Shown piece after piece: positions 36,697-44,819 of a stretch of 64,000 bases of DNA. Every line of letters starts with the position of its first letter. Position 1 is the first letter of the stretch. A program made the position numbers and the translations under genes. The notes beneath the pieces are model-generated. The model was not told the origin of the DNA. It did no database searches and saw nothing but the letters and a program-made list of their open reading frames with translations. The DNA comes from Terriglobia bacterium. GTDB taxonomy: Bacteria; Acidobacteriota; Terriglobia; JAJPHL01. The stretch covers positions 62,001-126,000 of the forward strand of contig JAJPHL010000055.1 in assembly GCA_021325275.1 (NCBI GenBank). Reading direction: 5' to 3'.

Positions 36697-37044
36697 CTAA
36701 TCGCTTACCTGATGGATCGCGCCTTGTCTGATCCTCTCGTGTAATTCAACGGCAAAATACCCCGACACCGTCACAGGCAGCGCCGCTACGCCTACGGCCG
36801 TGTTGTGCCATCCACGCTGCCACAACCAAATTGACGGAATCGCGGTCAGTGCGAGGAAAAACCACTTCAGCGTCGAGTTCGTCGCCGCATCTAGGCCGAG
36901 GCGCAGACCCGAATCCGCGAAACGCCGCCAGCCGTCGCGCCACGCGCCCGAGTCTTCGATCACCAAAAGCAACAGCGACACCCAGCGCCAACAACAATAC
37001 ATCGCCAGCGAAAACACACTGACCACGCTCATCGCCGATTCCAT
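36697..37044 (-). CDS. Small membrane protein B (115 residues)
   Basis: This 115-residue protein has about three hydrophobic segments (near 5-25, 50-68, 78-93). It starts at an ATG that overlaps the stop of the preceding 115-residue membrane protein (TGATG), so both are made together. No family is recognised. It ends just before repeat R5. Confidence 0.7.
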   Translation of the reverse strand: MESAMSVVSVFSLAMYCCWRWVSLLLLVIEDSGAWRDGWRRFADSGLRLGLDAATNSTLKWFFLALTAIPSIWLWQRGWHNTAVGVAALPVTVSGYFAVELHERIRQGAIHQVSD

Positions 37045-37391
37045 CACCAGCGGCCATGCGCAATCGACATCACCAGGCGATAGCTCGTGAACACAGCCGC
37101 CGATCCCGCAGCCAGCGCGATCGTCCGCAGCAATACGAGCATGAAAAACGGCCGGCGAAAGAAGATCGCGCGCACCGCCGCTCCGGCAAGAATCCAAAAC
37201 GCGGCGAGGATGGCGAGCCCCGTCGAGTCGAGCGCCACGCGGCCGGCCGTGAGCGTGGGCCACCACCGCGTCAAAAAGGCCGGGCGAATCACCAAATGGT
37301 TCGACGCTTCGAGCGACACAATCACCACCATCAACGCCAAGCGCCAGGAGGTTTCGACGATGATGCGGCTCTTTTCCAGGTGCGGATCCAT
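37044..37391 (-). CDS. Small membrane protein A (115 residues)
   Basis: This 115-residue protein has hydrophobic segments near 16-30, 55-72 and 80-100. Its ATG follows the stop of the alcohol dehydrogenase gene directly (TAAATG), and its own stop overlaps the next start. Its charge pattern is basic at the N-terminus. The function is unknown; coupling suggests a two-subunit membrane complex with protein B. Confidence 0.7.
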   Translation of the reverse strand: MDPHLEKSRIIVETSWRLALMVVIVSLEASNHLVIRPAFLTRWWPTLTAGRVALDSTGLAILAAFWILAGAAVRAIFFRRPFFMLVLLRTIALAAGSAAVFTSYRLVMSIAHGRW

Positions 37392-38432
37392 TTATTGCAG
37401 GGGTGTGAGAACGGCCTTGATGACTTGCCGCGAATACATCGCATCAAACGCGCTCTGCCATTTTTCGAGCGGTTCCACTGCGCCGACAATCGAGTCGAGA
37501 TTCATCGCGCCGTTTTCGAGCAAGGCCAACACCGCTTCCCACGTCTTGTACGTATGACTGAACGAACCTGTTAGAGTCACAGCCTTTTGGACCAGAGGGT
37601 CGAGCGAGAATCCCAACGGCTGCGGTCCCCAGCCGACTTTGGTGATTTGTCCGCCGGGACGCACCACGTCGAGACTCGCGCGCAAGGTTTGCGAGACGCC
37701 CGCGGCGTCGATCACGACGTCCGCGCCCAGGCCGTCGCCGGTTTCGCGAATCCACGTCATCGGATCGCCCGCAATTGCCGCGTCGGCGCCGAGTTTCTTC
37801 GCCACCTCGAGACGTTCGCGATCCGCTTCCACGCCGACCATCGCGAGCCGGCCGGGACCACAGAGTTTGGCCATCTGCAAACAGAGCAACCCAATCGGCC
37901 CGGGACCGAAAACGACAACCGTATCGCCGGGACGGATGCGCGACTTCACGACGCACGCGTTATACGCCACGCAACACGGCTCGGTGAGCGATGCGCGCTC
38001 GAACGTTACCGATTTCGGCAAGCGGTGCAGGCAGCGCGCCGCCACTTTCACGTATTGCGCCATCGCGCCGTCGACGCCGTAGCCGAATCCCATGCGTTTC
38101 GGGCACAAGTTGTACTCGCCCGACCGGCAATACGCGCACGTGCCGCAGATTACCGCCGCCGTTTCGCTGACCACGCGATCGCCTTCGCGAAACGCGCTGA
38201 CTTCGCGGCCGGCGCGCGCGATCTCGCCGCCGAATTCGTGGCCTAACACCACCGGCACGTTGACGCGCCAACTGTGCGAGTTGTGATACTGATGCACGTC
38301 ACTGCCGCAAACGCTGACGCCGCGCACCGCCAGCAGCACGTCGTCCGGCCCGATCTCGGGAACCGGATGTTCGCGCAACTCTACGCCTCCGGGAGTCAAG
38401 GTGTGGTGTACGACAGCCGCCATATTCTTCAT
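37392..38432 (-). CDS. Zinc-dependent medium-chain dehydrogenase
   Basis: This 346-residue enzyme has the catalytic zinc set (Cys in SVCGSD; GHEFGGE), the structural zinc four-Cys lobe (CGTCAYCRSGEYNLC) and the NAD-binding VVVFGPGPIGLLCLQ. It resembles sorbitol/threonine/galactitol dehydrogenases. It is followed directly by the two small membrane genes. The substrate is probably a polyol or sugar alcohol; not provable here. Confidence 0.92.
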   Translation of the reverse strand: MKNMAAVVHHTLTPGGVELREHPVPEIGPDDVLLAVRGVSVCGSDVHQYHNSHSWRVNVPVVLGHEFGGEIARAGREVSAFREGDRVVSETAAVICGTCAYCRSGEYNLCPKRMGFGYGVDGAMAQYVKVAARCLHRLPKSVTFERASLTEPCCVAYNACVVKSRIRPGDTVVVFGPGPIGLLCLQMAKLCGPGRLAMVGVEADRERLEVAKKLGADAAIAGDPMTWIRETGDGLGADVVIDAAGVSQTLRASLDVVRPGGQITKVGWGPQPLGFSLDPLVQKAVTLTGSFSHTYKTWEAVLALLENGAMNLDSIVGAVEPLEKWQSAFDAMYSRQVIKAVLTPLQ

Positions 38433-38440
38433 AAGTGGTT

Positions 38441-38518
38441 AGTCCTTTAGTGCTGAGTGCTGAGTGCTGAGTGCTGCGAGGCGCCGACTCAGCACTCAGG
38501 ACTCAGCACTCAGCACTG
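38441..38518. repeat. Intergenic tandem-repeat hairpin R6 (GTGCTGA class)
   Basis: The left arm (38441-38476) has four 7-base GTGCTGA units in a row, and the right arm (38488-38518) has the complementary CAGCACT units with one CAGGACT variant. The loop is only 11 bases. It fills the gap between two same-strand genes. Sequence is unlike R1-R5 but the architecture is identical. Confidence 0.9.
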
Positions 38519-38521
38519 TTC

Positions 38522-39214
38522 TTAGTTCTCCGTTCGGATCCGCGTGACGATTTCACGCAAGATCGCTTCCAGATCGCCCGCGGCGGTCTTGAAACGATCG
38601 GCGTCAACCGCCAGCGGCGCGCCGATCACCACAAGCGGCGCACCGTGACGCGGCATCGAGATCGCTTGTTCGATGCTCAATCCGCCCACCGCCTGCACGG
38701 GAATGTTCACCGCCGCAACCACTGCGGCCAACTCGTCGAGCGGCGACGGCACCGCGCCGTGCAGGGCAATTTCTTCGGCGTCGCGACGCTCGTCGAAGCC
38801 CGTGTGGTGCACGATGTAATCGACGCCCAGATCTTGCATCATGCGCGAGCAATCGGGCTTGCTGCCGGCGCCGAGATTGTCGCCCATCACCGCGACGCCG
38901 TAGTCGCGGCCCGCTTGCACCACTTGCTTGATGGTGGCGCGATGCGCACGTCCCATCACCACCACGTGCGTCGCGCCGGCCTTGGCCATCATTTCCGCTT
39001 CCAGCCATCCGCCGTCCATGGTTTTGAGATCCGCGACAATCGGATGCGTCGGAAATGCGGCGCGCAGTTCCTTCACCGCCGTGAGTCCCGCGGCGAGCAG
39101 CAACGGCGTGCCCGCTTCCAGCCAATCGACGCCGGCACGCACGGCTTTCTGCGCGGTGTCGAGCGCTTCGGAGATGTTGATGAGGTCGAGCGAAATCTGA
39201 ACGATCGGTTTCAT
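38522..39214 (-). CDS. HUMPS/OMPDC-superfamily aldolase or decarboxylase
   Basis: This 230-residue TIM-barrel protein carries the DxKxxD motif (VADLKTMDGG) shared by 3-hexulose-6-phosphate synthase and 3-keto-L-gulonate-6-phosphate decarboxylase, plus VMGDNLG and QAVGGLS. A 3-hexulose-6-phosphate synthase role (formaldehyde fixation) is possible, but no phosphohexuloisomerase gene is adjacent. The NUDIX gene diverges from it with 27 bases between starts. Confidence 0.85.
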   Translation of the reverse strand: MKPIVQISLDLINISEALDTAQKAVRAGVDWLEAGTPLLLAAGLTAVKELRAAFPTHPIVADLKTMDGGWLEAEMMAKAGATHVVVMGRAHRATIKQVVQAGRDYGVAVMGDNLGAGSKPDCSRMMQDLGVDYIVHHTGFDERRDAEEIALHGAVPSPLDELAAVVAAVNIPVQAVGGLSIEQAISMPRHGAPLVVIGAPLAVDADRFKTAAGDLEAILREIVTRIRTEN

Positions 39215-39241
39215 TCCTTATCGATGGTAGCATTCCAGTTG

Positions 39242-39754
39242 ATGAAGAAGAGCCCTGTTGTCTACCAAGGAAAATTCTTTTCCGTCACCAAAGAAGTAGT
39301 CGACGAACCGGGCGGCGTGCGCGCACTGCGCGAGATTGTCCATCATCCCGGATCAAGCGTGGTGATCGCGCGTAACAATCGCGGAGAGGTACTGCTAGTA
39401 AGCCAGTACCGCCGCGCGGCGCGCAAGAAGATGTGGGAAGTCGTGGCCGGCAAGCTCGACGGCCGCGAGTCGCCGCTCACCGCCGCGAAGCGAGAGTTAG
39501 CCGAAGAAGGCGGGTATGCCGCCAAACGATGGACCAGACTCGGCGTCTATTACCCGAGTCCCGGATTCCTCGATGAACGCATGTGGTTGTATCTGGCGGA
39601 AGGCCTGTCCCCGTGCTTCGCGGAGGCCGACGCCGACGAATGGATCAAGAAGAGATGGGTTTCGCACCGTAAGCTTGGTGAAATGGTCGAACATGGTGAG
39701 ATTCTCGACGCCAAGACCGCGCTTTGCTACTTCCTCACGAAACATTCTCGGTAA
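39242..39754 (+). CDS. NUDIX hydrolase, ADP-ribose pyrophosphatase-like
   Basis: This 170-residue enzyme has a complete Nudix box (GKLDGRESPLTAAKRELAEEGG) with the preceding strand typical of ADP-ribose/sugar-nucleotide pyrophosphatases. YYPSPGFLDERMWLYLAEGL also fits the NudF-like group. The ATG at 39242 is preferred; one at 39224 is in frame. The role is housekeeping of nucleotide-sugar pools. Confidence 0.92.
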   Translation: MKKSPVVYQGKFFSVTKEVVDEPGGVRALREIVHHPGSSVVIARNNRGEVLLVSQYRRAARKKMWEVVAGKLDGRESPLTAAKRELAEEGGYAAKRWTRLGVYYPSPGFLDERMWLYLAEGLSPCFAEADADEWIKKRWVSHRKLGEMVEHGEILDAKTALCYFLTKHSR

Positions 39755-39888
39755 ACATTGATCGAAGAATCACATTCAATGATTTAGAGCGATGTTAGAA
39801 CAAATCGTTTTTGCTATGACTTCGCGTAGTCAACATCCCATCTACACCCAATCATTCGAAAAGCCGCCCATATTAGCCGTTTGATTGC

Positions 39889-39917
39889 TTGACACGTTTT
39901 TAACCCGGCCTAATAAT
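39889..39917 (+). promoter_or_regulatory. Sigma-70 promoter for the cold-shock gene
   Basis: A perfect -35 TTGACA (39889-39894) is followed after 17 bases by AATAAT (39912-39917), or after 16 by TAATAA. This is the best consensus promoter in the window and would give a leader of about 40 bases before the csp start. The 130 bases upstream to the NUDIX stop are AT-rich and hold no gene. Confidence 0.75.
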
Positions 39918-39962
39918 GGCGGGCGTTAGCAGTTAGAGGGGCAGTTGGAGGAGGGTGTCGCG

Positions 39963-40169
39963 TTGGCTCGAGTACAAGGAAAAGTGAAGTGGTTTAACAA
40001 CAGTAAGGGTTACGGATTCATCGGTCAAGACAATGGCGCAGATGTGTTCGTGCATTACTCGGCGATTCAGTCGGAAGGATACAAGAGCTTGACCGAAGGA
40101 GACACGGTCGAGTTTGAGATCACCCAGGGGCAAAAGGGTCCGCAAGCCGAAAACGTCGTTAAGTTGTAA
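39963..40169 (+). CDS. CspA-family cold-shock protein
   Basis: This 68-residue single cold-shock domain binds RNA. Both RNP motifs are present (KGYGFI and VFVHYSAI). The start is a TTG at 39963: a strong GGAGGAGGG lies seven bases before it, and the protein then begins [11 protein letters not shown] as is usual. A TTG at 39945 would place this signal inside the gene. Its last 11 bases overlap the 3' end of the convergent deacetylase gene. Confidence 0.93.
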   Translation: MARVQGKVKWFNNSKGYGFIGQDNGADVFVHYSAIQSEGYKSLTEGDTVEFEITQGQKGPQAENVVKL

Positions 40170-40878
40170 GCCCGAACAGATCACTGACGGTAACGGCGCG
40201 TAGTCCTTGCGCGCGGTAAGCTGCCAGGATCGCACGGAGTGCTCGTGCGGTTCCTTGGCGGCGATCGCCGGGGTGTGTCGTGTCGCCGTCGTGCATCAGT
40301 ACGACGTCCCCGGGACGCGTGTGGGTGCCCACGTGTTGCGCGATCCACTCGGCGGGCCGCTCCCAATCGCGGCTCGATAGCGACCACATCACCACTCGCA
40401 GGCCCAACCTTTCAACAATAGGATACATGCCGAACCAGCGCGCCCCGTACGGCGGACGGAAGAGGCGCGGAGCGACTCCGTGCACCGATTCGAGTGATCG
40501 CTGTCCGCGTTCGATGTCGCGTGCGATCATGGCGGGCGTGCACAAGTAGAAGCGCGGATGCGTTTCGGTGTGCCCGGCGATCTCGTGACCCTCTAGCGCT
40601 ACGCGCCGTGCGATCTCCGGCAATCGGCGAGCATTCGATCCTACTTGGAAAAACGTGGCGCGCGCTTGCGCTTCAGCGAGTGCGTCGAGGACGGCGGGCG
40701 TGCTTTCGCTGGGCCCATCGTCGAACGTCAACGCAACGGCGCGGGCGTTCGATTGCTTCACCAGCGATGGTCCAAAGACTTGCGACGACGGCACGCCGGC
40801 CGCATAGTACATACTCGCGCTAAGCGCGGCCGCGGCCCCCGCGGCGCCCCATGCGATCGAAATGTTTCCCAGCGGCAT
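40159..40878 (-). CDS. Polysaccharide deacetylase (NodB domain)
   Basis: This 239-residue CE4-type enzyme has an N-terminal membrane/signal segment and the five motifs: TFDDGP, HTETH (His-x3-His zinc ligands), RPPYGAR, DWERP and LMHDG. It acts on N-acetyl groups of an extracellular glycan. It follows the tandem glycosyltransferase after one base and is the last gene of a minus-strand operon of three, so it probably modifies the polymer those genes help to make. Confidence 0.92.
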   Translation of the reverse strand: MPLGNISIAWGAAGAAAALSASMYYAAGVPSSQVFGPSLVKQSNARAVALTFDDGPSESTPAVLDALAEAQARATFFQVGSNARRLPEIARRVALEGHEIAGHTETHPRFYLCTPAMIARDIERGQRSLESVHGVAPRLFRPPYGARWFGMYPIVERLGLRVVMWSLSSRDWERPAEWIAQHVGTHTRPGDVVLMHDGDTTHPGDRRQGTARALRAILAAYRAQGLRAVTVSDLFGLTT

Positions 40879-40879
40879 G

Positions 40880-43300
40880 TTACGCGCGCCCCGTCATTTC
40901 GAGCAGGCTCGACTCCACGGCGAGTCCATAACCATCCCACGTATACCGGAGCGCGGAATGCAACGCGTTGCGGCCCATTTGACGGCGCATTTCCGGATCG
41001 CGATACATCTCGACCAGGCGCGCTGCCAGCGCTTCCACGTTGCGCGCCTCGAAGACGAATCCAGTGACACCTTCGGTGACCGCCTCCGACGATCCGGCGT
41101 TCGAGCTCACCAGCGCCGGAAGGCCCGTGGCCATCGCCTGCACCACCACCTGACCGAAACCATCCTGCACCGAGGGCAAAACGAAGACCGAAGCGTTGTG
41201 ATAGTAGTCCAGCAACCGGGGAAACCGGATGACGCCGTGCACTTTCACCGACGCGGGATGGTTGCGCAACGCCGCATGCATGATCGGCCGCACCGCGCCG
41301 ACCAAGTGCAGTTCGCTGTTCGGCAGCGCGGCGCGCTGAAACGCGTCCAGCAAATAGTGAATGCCTTTCTGCGCGCTGATCTCTCCGACGTACAGCACGC
41401 GGAAGGGGCCTTCACGGCGTTCCTCCGTAGGCGGTTTGAAGCGCTTTGTGTCGGCGCCCAGCGGCCATACGCGCAGTTTCTCGCGCGGCAATCCGCGCTC
41501 CACGAACGATCGCTCGCAAAACTTCGAGGGCATCGCGATGTAGTCGGCTAGTTCGTACTCTCGCAGTTCTTTTTCCACCGTGAGCGGATCCACCTCGCTC
41601 TGGTGCAAGCCAAAACGGGCGTTTTCTTCATCGACCAGTTGCTTTTGCGTGAGGATGTGCGCCGATCCGCGCACCAGAACCACTTTCCCTCCGATTTCGC
41701 GCATTCGCCGGATGGTGTGCAGCGAGAATCCCGACCAGCCCACGAGAATGTCGCACGGCTCGACCGTGCGCGCCGCCCACTGGTCGAAAAGCTCGCCCTT
41801 GCGGTAGAACCAGTGCGACGGTCCCGCGTGAAGCACCGTGGGCACGCGCGCGATCAACTCGGGAAACAAGTTTGTGACCACCCGATCGCGGGGAATGTCT
41901 AATCCCCAAGCGTTCGAGCGAGGATTGAAATAGGTCGTGAGAAATTGCCGCAGCCATCCGCGCTTGGCGAGTTGCTCCACCAAGTGGAACGCGTGAAACT
42001 TTCCGCCCACCGACACGCTCACGCGCAACGGCGGCAACGCCTCTCGCCGCGCGGCCGGGCCGCGTGCCGCGGCCGCCGGATCGGGTGGCAACGCGCCGGT
42101 GACCGTCGCCACCGGCCCCGACACGCTCGTCGCTTCGATGGCCTCGTGGCGGAGTTCCTCTCGTTGATGAAGACCGGAGCGGTAGATGTCCGCGATGCGA
42201 TTGCCGTAGGTCTCCCATCCGCCCACTTGCTTGACGCGTTCCAGGGCCGCGCGCGACATTTCCATTCGCAAGTCCGGGCGCTCGTACAGCAAGCGAATCT
42301 TGGCGGCGATGGCGTCGGCGTCGCGGATGGGAACGATAAAACCCTCCACGCCGTCGGTGAAGAGATCCTCCGCGCCGGTATGCTGCGTCGCGATCACCGG
42401 CACGCCGCATGCCAGCGCCTGCGCCTGCACCAACCCGAACCCGTCTTGCACGGAAGGCAGCACGAAAACAGACGCCTGACTGTAGTGATAAAATAGTTTG
42501 TTGCGCGGCACTATGCCGAGATACTTGAAGGTCCCTTCGCGCTCGGCCAGAAAGGAGCGCATCTCCGGCATGCACCCACCGATCAAAGTCAGTTCGATGC
42601 GCGACGGGCCGAACTGCCGGACAGCGTCGAGCAAGTAGGGAATGCCTTTCTGCAATGACAACGCGCCGACATACAGTACGCGAAACACGTCGTCCTGTTT
42701 CGGCTCCGGGCGGAACAGGGTCAGATCCACGCCCAGCGGCGCTTTGGCCATTTTCCGGGCGGGCACGCCGCGCGCGATAAACGAGCGCAACGCGAATTCC
42801 GACGGCACCACGATGACATCGGATTGCTGATACTCGTCCACTTCGCGCTGCACGATCACCGGATCGATGGGTTGATATCGAACCTGCCAGCGGTCGAACT
42901 CTTCTGCGAGAATCTCATCCTGAAACCAGATGTGCGCCGACCCGCGATCGCAAACCAGCAGCGAACCGTATTTGCGGCGGGCTTCCCGCTGCGCGTTGGT
43001 GCCGAAACTGGATAGCGTGTGCAGCACATCGCAGGGCGCCACGCGTTCCGCCAGCCAGCGATCGAAATTCTCAATGGCGGCGCGATTCACATAGTTGTAA
43101 ATCTTACCGCTATTGAGCCGCGAGACGGCTTGCGCCGGAGCCGTCAACCACGTGTGCCGACTCACCTTGCCGTCGGGCAATCCGGTTGGCTTCCACGAAG
43201 GATAGCCGGTATACAGATGCTCCAGGAAGCCCAGACGTTCCATTTGGCGGGCCAAATCGATAATGTGAAACATTCCGCCGGCCGCGACACAAACTTTCAT
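40880..43300 (-). CDS. Tandem double glycosyltransferase (GT4 x 2)
   Basis: This 806-residue protein consists of two homologous GT4-like enzymes joined by a linker near residues 395-430. Each module repeats the same landmarks: MFHII/KFHAFHL start, RGSAHI, VPSEFALRSF / MPSKFCERSF, FRVLYVGAL / FRVLYVGEI, and SVFVLPSVQDGFG followed by the E/Q-rich nucleotide-sugar site. One polypeptide may add two sugars in sequence. No membrane span is seen. The start overlaps the stop of the previous gene (ATGA). Confidence 0.92.
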   Translation of the reverse strand: MKVCVAAGGMFHIIDLARQMERLGFLEHLYTGYPSWKPTGLPDGKVSRHTWLTAPAQAVSRLNSGKIYNYVNRAAIENFDRWLAERVAPCDVLHTLSSFGTNAQREARRKYGSLLVCDRGSAHIWFQDEILAEEFDRWQVRYQPIDPVIVQREVDEYQQSDVIVVPSEFALRSFIARGVPARKMAKAPLGVDLTLFRPEPKQDDVFRVLYVGALSLQKGIPYLLDAVRQFGPSRIELTLIGGCMPEMRSFLAEREGTFKYLGIVPRNKLFYHYSQASVFVLPSVQDGFGLVQAQALACGVPVIATQHTGAEDLFTDGVEGFIVPIRDADAIAAKIRLLYERPDLRMEMSRAALERVKQVGGWETYGNRIADIYRSGLHQREELRHEAIEATSVSGPVATVTGALPPDPAAAARGPAARREALPPLRVSVSVGGKFHAFHLVEQLAKRGWLRQFLTTYFNPRSNAWGLDIPRDRVVTNLFPELIARVPTVLHAGPSHWFYRKGELFDQWAARTVEPCDILVGWSGFSLHTIRRMREIGGKVVLVRGSAHILTQKQLVDEENARFGLHQSEVDPLTVEKELREYELADYIAMPSKFCERSFVERGLPREKLRVWPLGADTKRFKPPTEERREGPFRVLYVGEISAQKGIHYLLDAFQRAALPNSELHLVGAVRPIMHAALRNHPASVKVHGVIRFPRLLDYYHNASVFVLPSVQDGFGQVVVQAMATGLPALVSSNAGSSEAVTEGVTGFVFEARNVEALAARLVEMYRDPEMRRQMGRNALHSALRYTWDGYGLAVESSLLEMTGRA

Positions 43301-44718
43301 GCGCGAGTCTCCTGCGGGTATTCATCTCGCGCCGGCGACGCTGCGCCCGCCGCGGCCAGTGCGTCGTCGTAAATCTTTTCGACCGCTGCGGCGTGTTCCG
43401 CCATTGAATCGAGCTTGGGAAAGCGGCACGCCTTTTCCACAAGTGATGCTTTTCCCAACGAGCGATCGGAGCAAAGCCGACCAATCTGCTCGGCGAGCGC
43501 CGCCACATCTCCGTGCGGAAAGAGCCAGCCGTTCTCGCCGGGGCGGACCCACTCGTTGATGCCGCTCAAATCCGATCCCAGCACGGGCAGCTTGGCCGCG
43601 AATGCTTCGAGAACCGTGAGCGGCCCAGTCTCGATCCACATCGACGGCACGACCACCACGTCGAGTTGCGCGAGCGCGGCGGCTTGCTCGGATTTCGCGA
43701 TCTGGCCGTGCCACACAATGCGGGAATCCGCGGCAGAGGCGGCCCGCACCTCCTCCTCGATGCTTTGTTCCACCGGGCTCTGCGCGCGCCCATAGAGATC
43801 AACGCGCAGTTTCAAATCCGGCCGCCGACGGATCGCCTCAAGAAGCACGCTGACTCCTTTGGTCTTGTTGAATCGACCAAAGAATCCCAGGCGCAGCGTG
43901 CCGTCGGAAGCCGTGCGCTCGACGGGCGCGAGCGATGGCACGGCGTGACGGAGCAGGACGATGCGGTCCTGGGGAACACCGTTGACCATCAGCGTATGGC
44001 GCGACCACTCGCTGAAAACGTGCCAGCGATGGGGAATCTGCGTAATGGCGAGCCGCGATTCAAAGTAAATCCGCATGAGTGCCGGAAAGTACAAAGCGCT
44101 TTGCCAAGACGGCCATCCCGTGGATTCGGGTACGGTGAGGCGCTCAAGCAGCGGCGCAGCAGCGGTCATCGCAGCGCCCGCCATCCAGCTCACCGCGCCT
44201 CCAGCCCCCGCGCCGGCTCGCGAGGCGGTCACGCAATGCATGCATTTCGCCGGTGTGGCGATACCGTCGCACATTTCGCCTGTCCAGGTGACGAAATCTC
44301 CCTTTCGGCAAAGCAGGATGGCGTTGTGCAGCGTGAAGACAACGGGGATTCGCAGAGCGGCGGCGGCTTCCATGAAACTCAGCGATACCGTCATGCTGTG
44401 GCCGTGAATATGCAGAAGATCGGGCTGGCGTTGCTTCAGCCAAGCGGTCCAAAACTCGCGCAGGCCGGTGGCGCGTGTGGTGTACAGCTCGGGCATGGTG
44501 ATGTTGTCGACGTTGAAATACCACGCCGGCCATCCCCAGCACGATCCTTGCTTGATGTGAAAGCGCGAGCTTGTTGACGTTGATCCACTGGCTGTGGATC
44601 CCGCGAGCAATTCCACCGAGTGCCGTTGGCCGAAAGCCGCGAGCAACGACTCTAAATACACTTCGGTTCCTCCGTATGCTTCGGGCGGAAGATTGTAGGT
44701 GGCCAACAACAGTTTCAT
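43297..44718 (-). CDS. GT4-family glycosyltransferase
   Basis: This 473-residue enzyme has a GT-B fold: TYNLPPEAYGGTEVYLESLL at the N-terminus, FSEWSRHTL, LRLGFFGRFNKTKGVSVL and VVVPSMWIETGPLTVLEAFA. It carries a Cys-rich insert (LCRKGDFVTWTGEMCDG... CMHC) often seen in polysaccharide-cluster GT4 enzymes. It is the first gene of the minus-strand operon GT4 - tandem GT - deacetylase and is divergent from wzt. Confidence 0.92.
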   Translation of the reverse strand: MKLLLATYNLPPEAYGGTEVYLESLLAAFGQRHSVELLAGSTASGSTSTSSRFHIKQGSCWGWPAWYFNVDNITMPELYTTRATGLREFWTAWLKQRQPDLLHIHGHSMTVSLSFMEAAAALRIPVVFTLHNAILLCRKGDFVTWTGEMCDGIATPAKCMHCVTASRAGAGAGGAVSWMAGAAMTAAAPLLERLTVPESTGWPSWQSALYFPALMRIYFESRLAITQIPHRWHVFSEWSRHTLMVNGVPQDRIVLLRHAVPSLAPVERTASDGTLRLGFFGRFNKTKGVSVLLEAIRRRPDLKLRVDLYGRAQSPVEQSIEEEVRAASAADSRIVWHGQIAKSEQAAALAQLDVVVVPSMWIETGPLTVLEAFAAKLPVLGSDLSGINEWVRPGENGWLFPHGDVAALAEQIGRLCSDRSLGKASLVEKACRFPKLDSMAEHAAAVEKIYDDALAAAGAASPARDEYPQETRA

Positions 44719-44786
44719 AAGTTGCTGCTTTATTCTAGCCTGTTTCGCGCGGGCGGCTCGGAGACGGGCCGGGAAAACCGGCGGTG

Positions 44787-44792
44787 TATAAT
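44787..44792 (+). promoter_or_regulatory. Candidate -10 element for wzt
   Basis: TGTATAAT (TATAAT at 44787-44792) lies 28 bases before the wzt ATG at 44820. It has the TG extension at the -15 position, which can replace a weak -35. No good -35 is seen. Confidence 0.45.
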
Positions 44793-44819
44793 GACGTAGA
44801 CTCGATTGGCGCTCACTCG

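Noticed and set aside
38441-38518. GTGCTGA repeats considered as a CRISPR array
   Set aside because: Units are 7 bases without spacers and the second half is the reverse complement of the first.
38471-39241. A long plus-strand N-terminal extension of the NUDIX gene
   Set aside because: It is the antisense of the HUMPS gene; the NUDIX core starts at 39242 or 39224.
40159-40878. Polysaccharide deacetylase considered as hpnK
   Set aside because: HpnK is of the YdjC type, whereas this has NodB motifs and sits with glycan genes.
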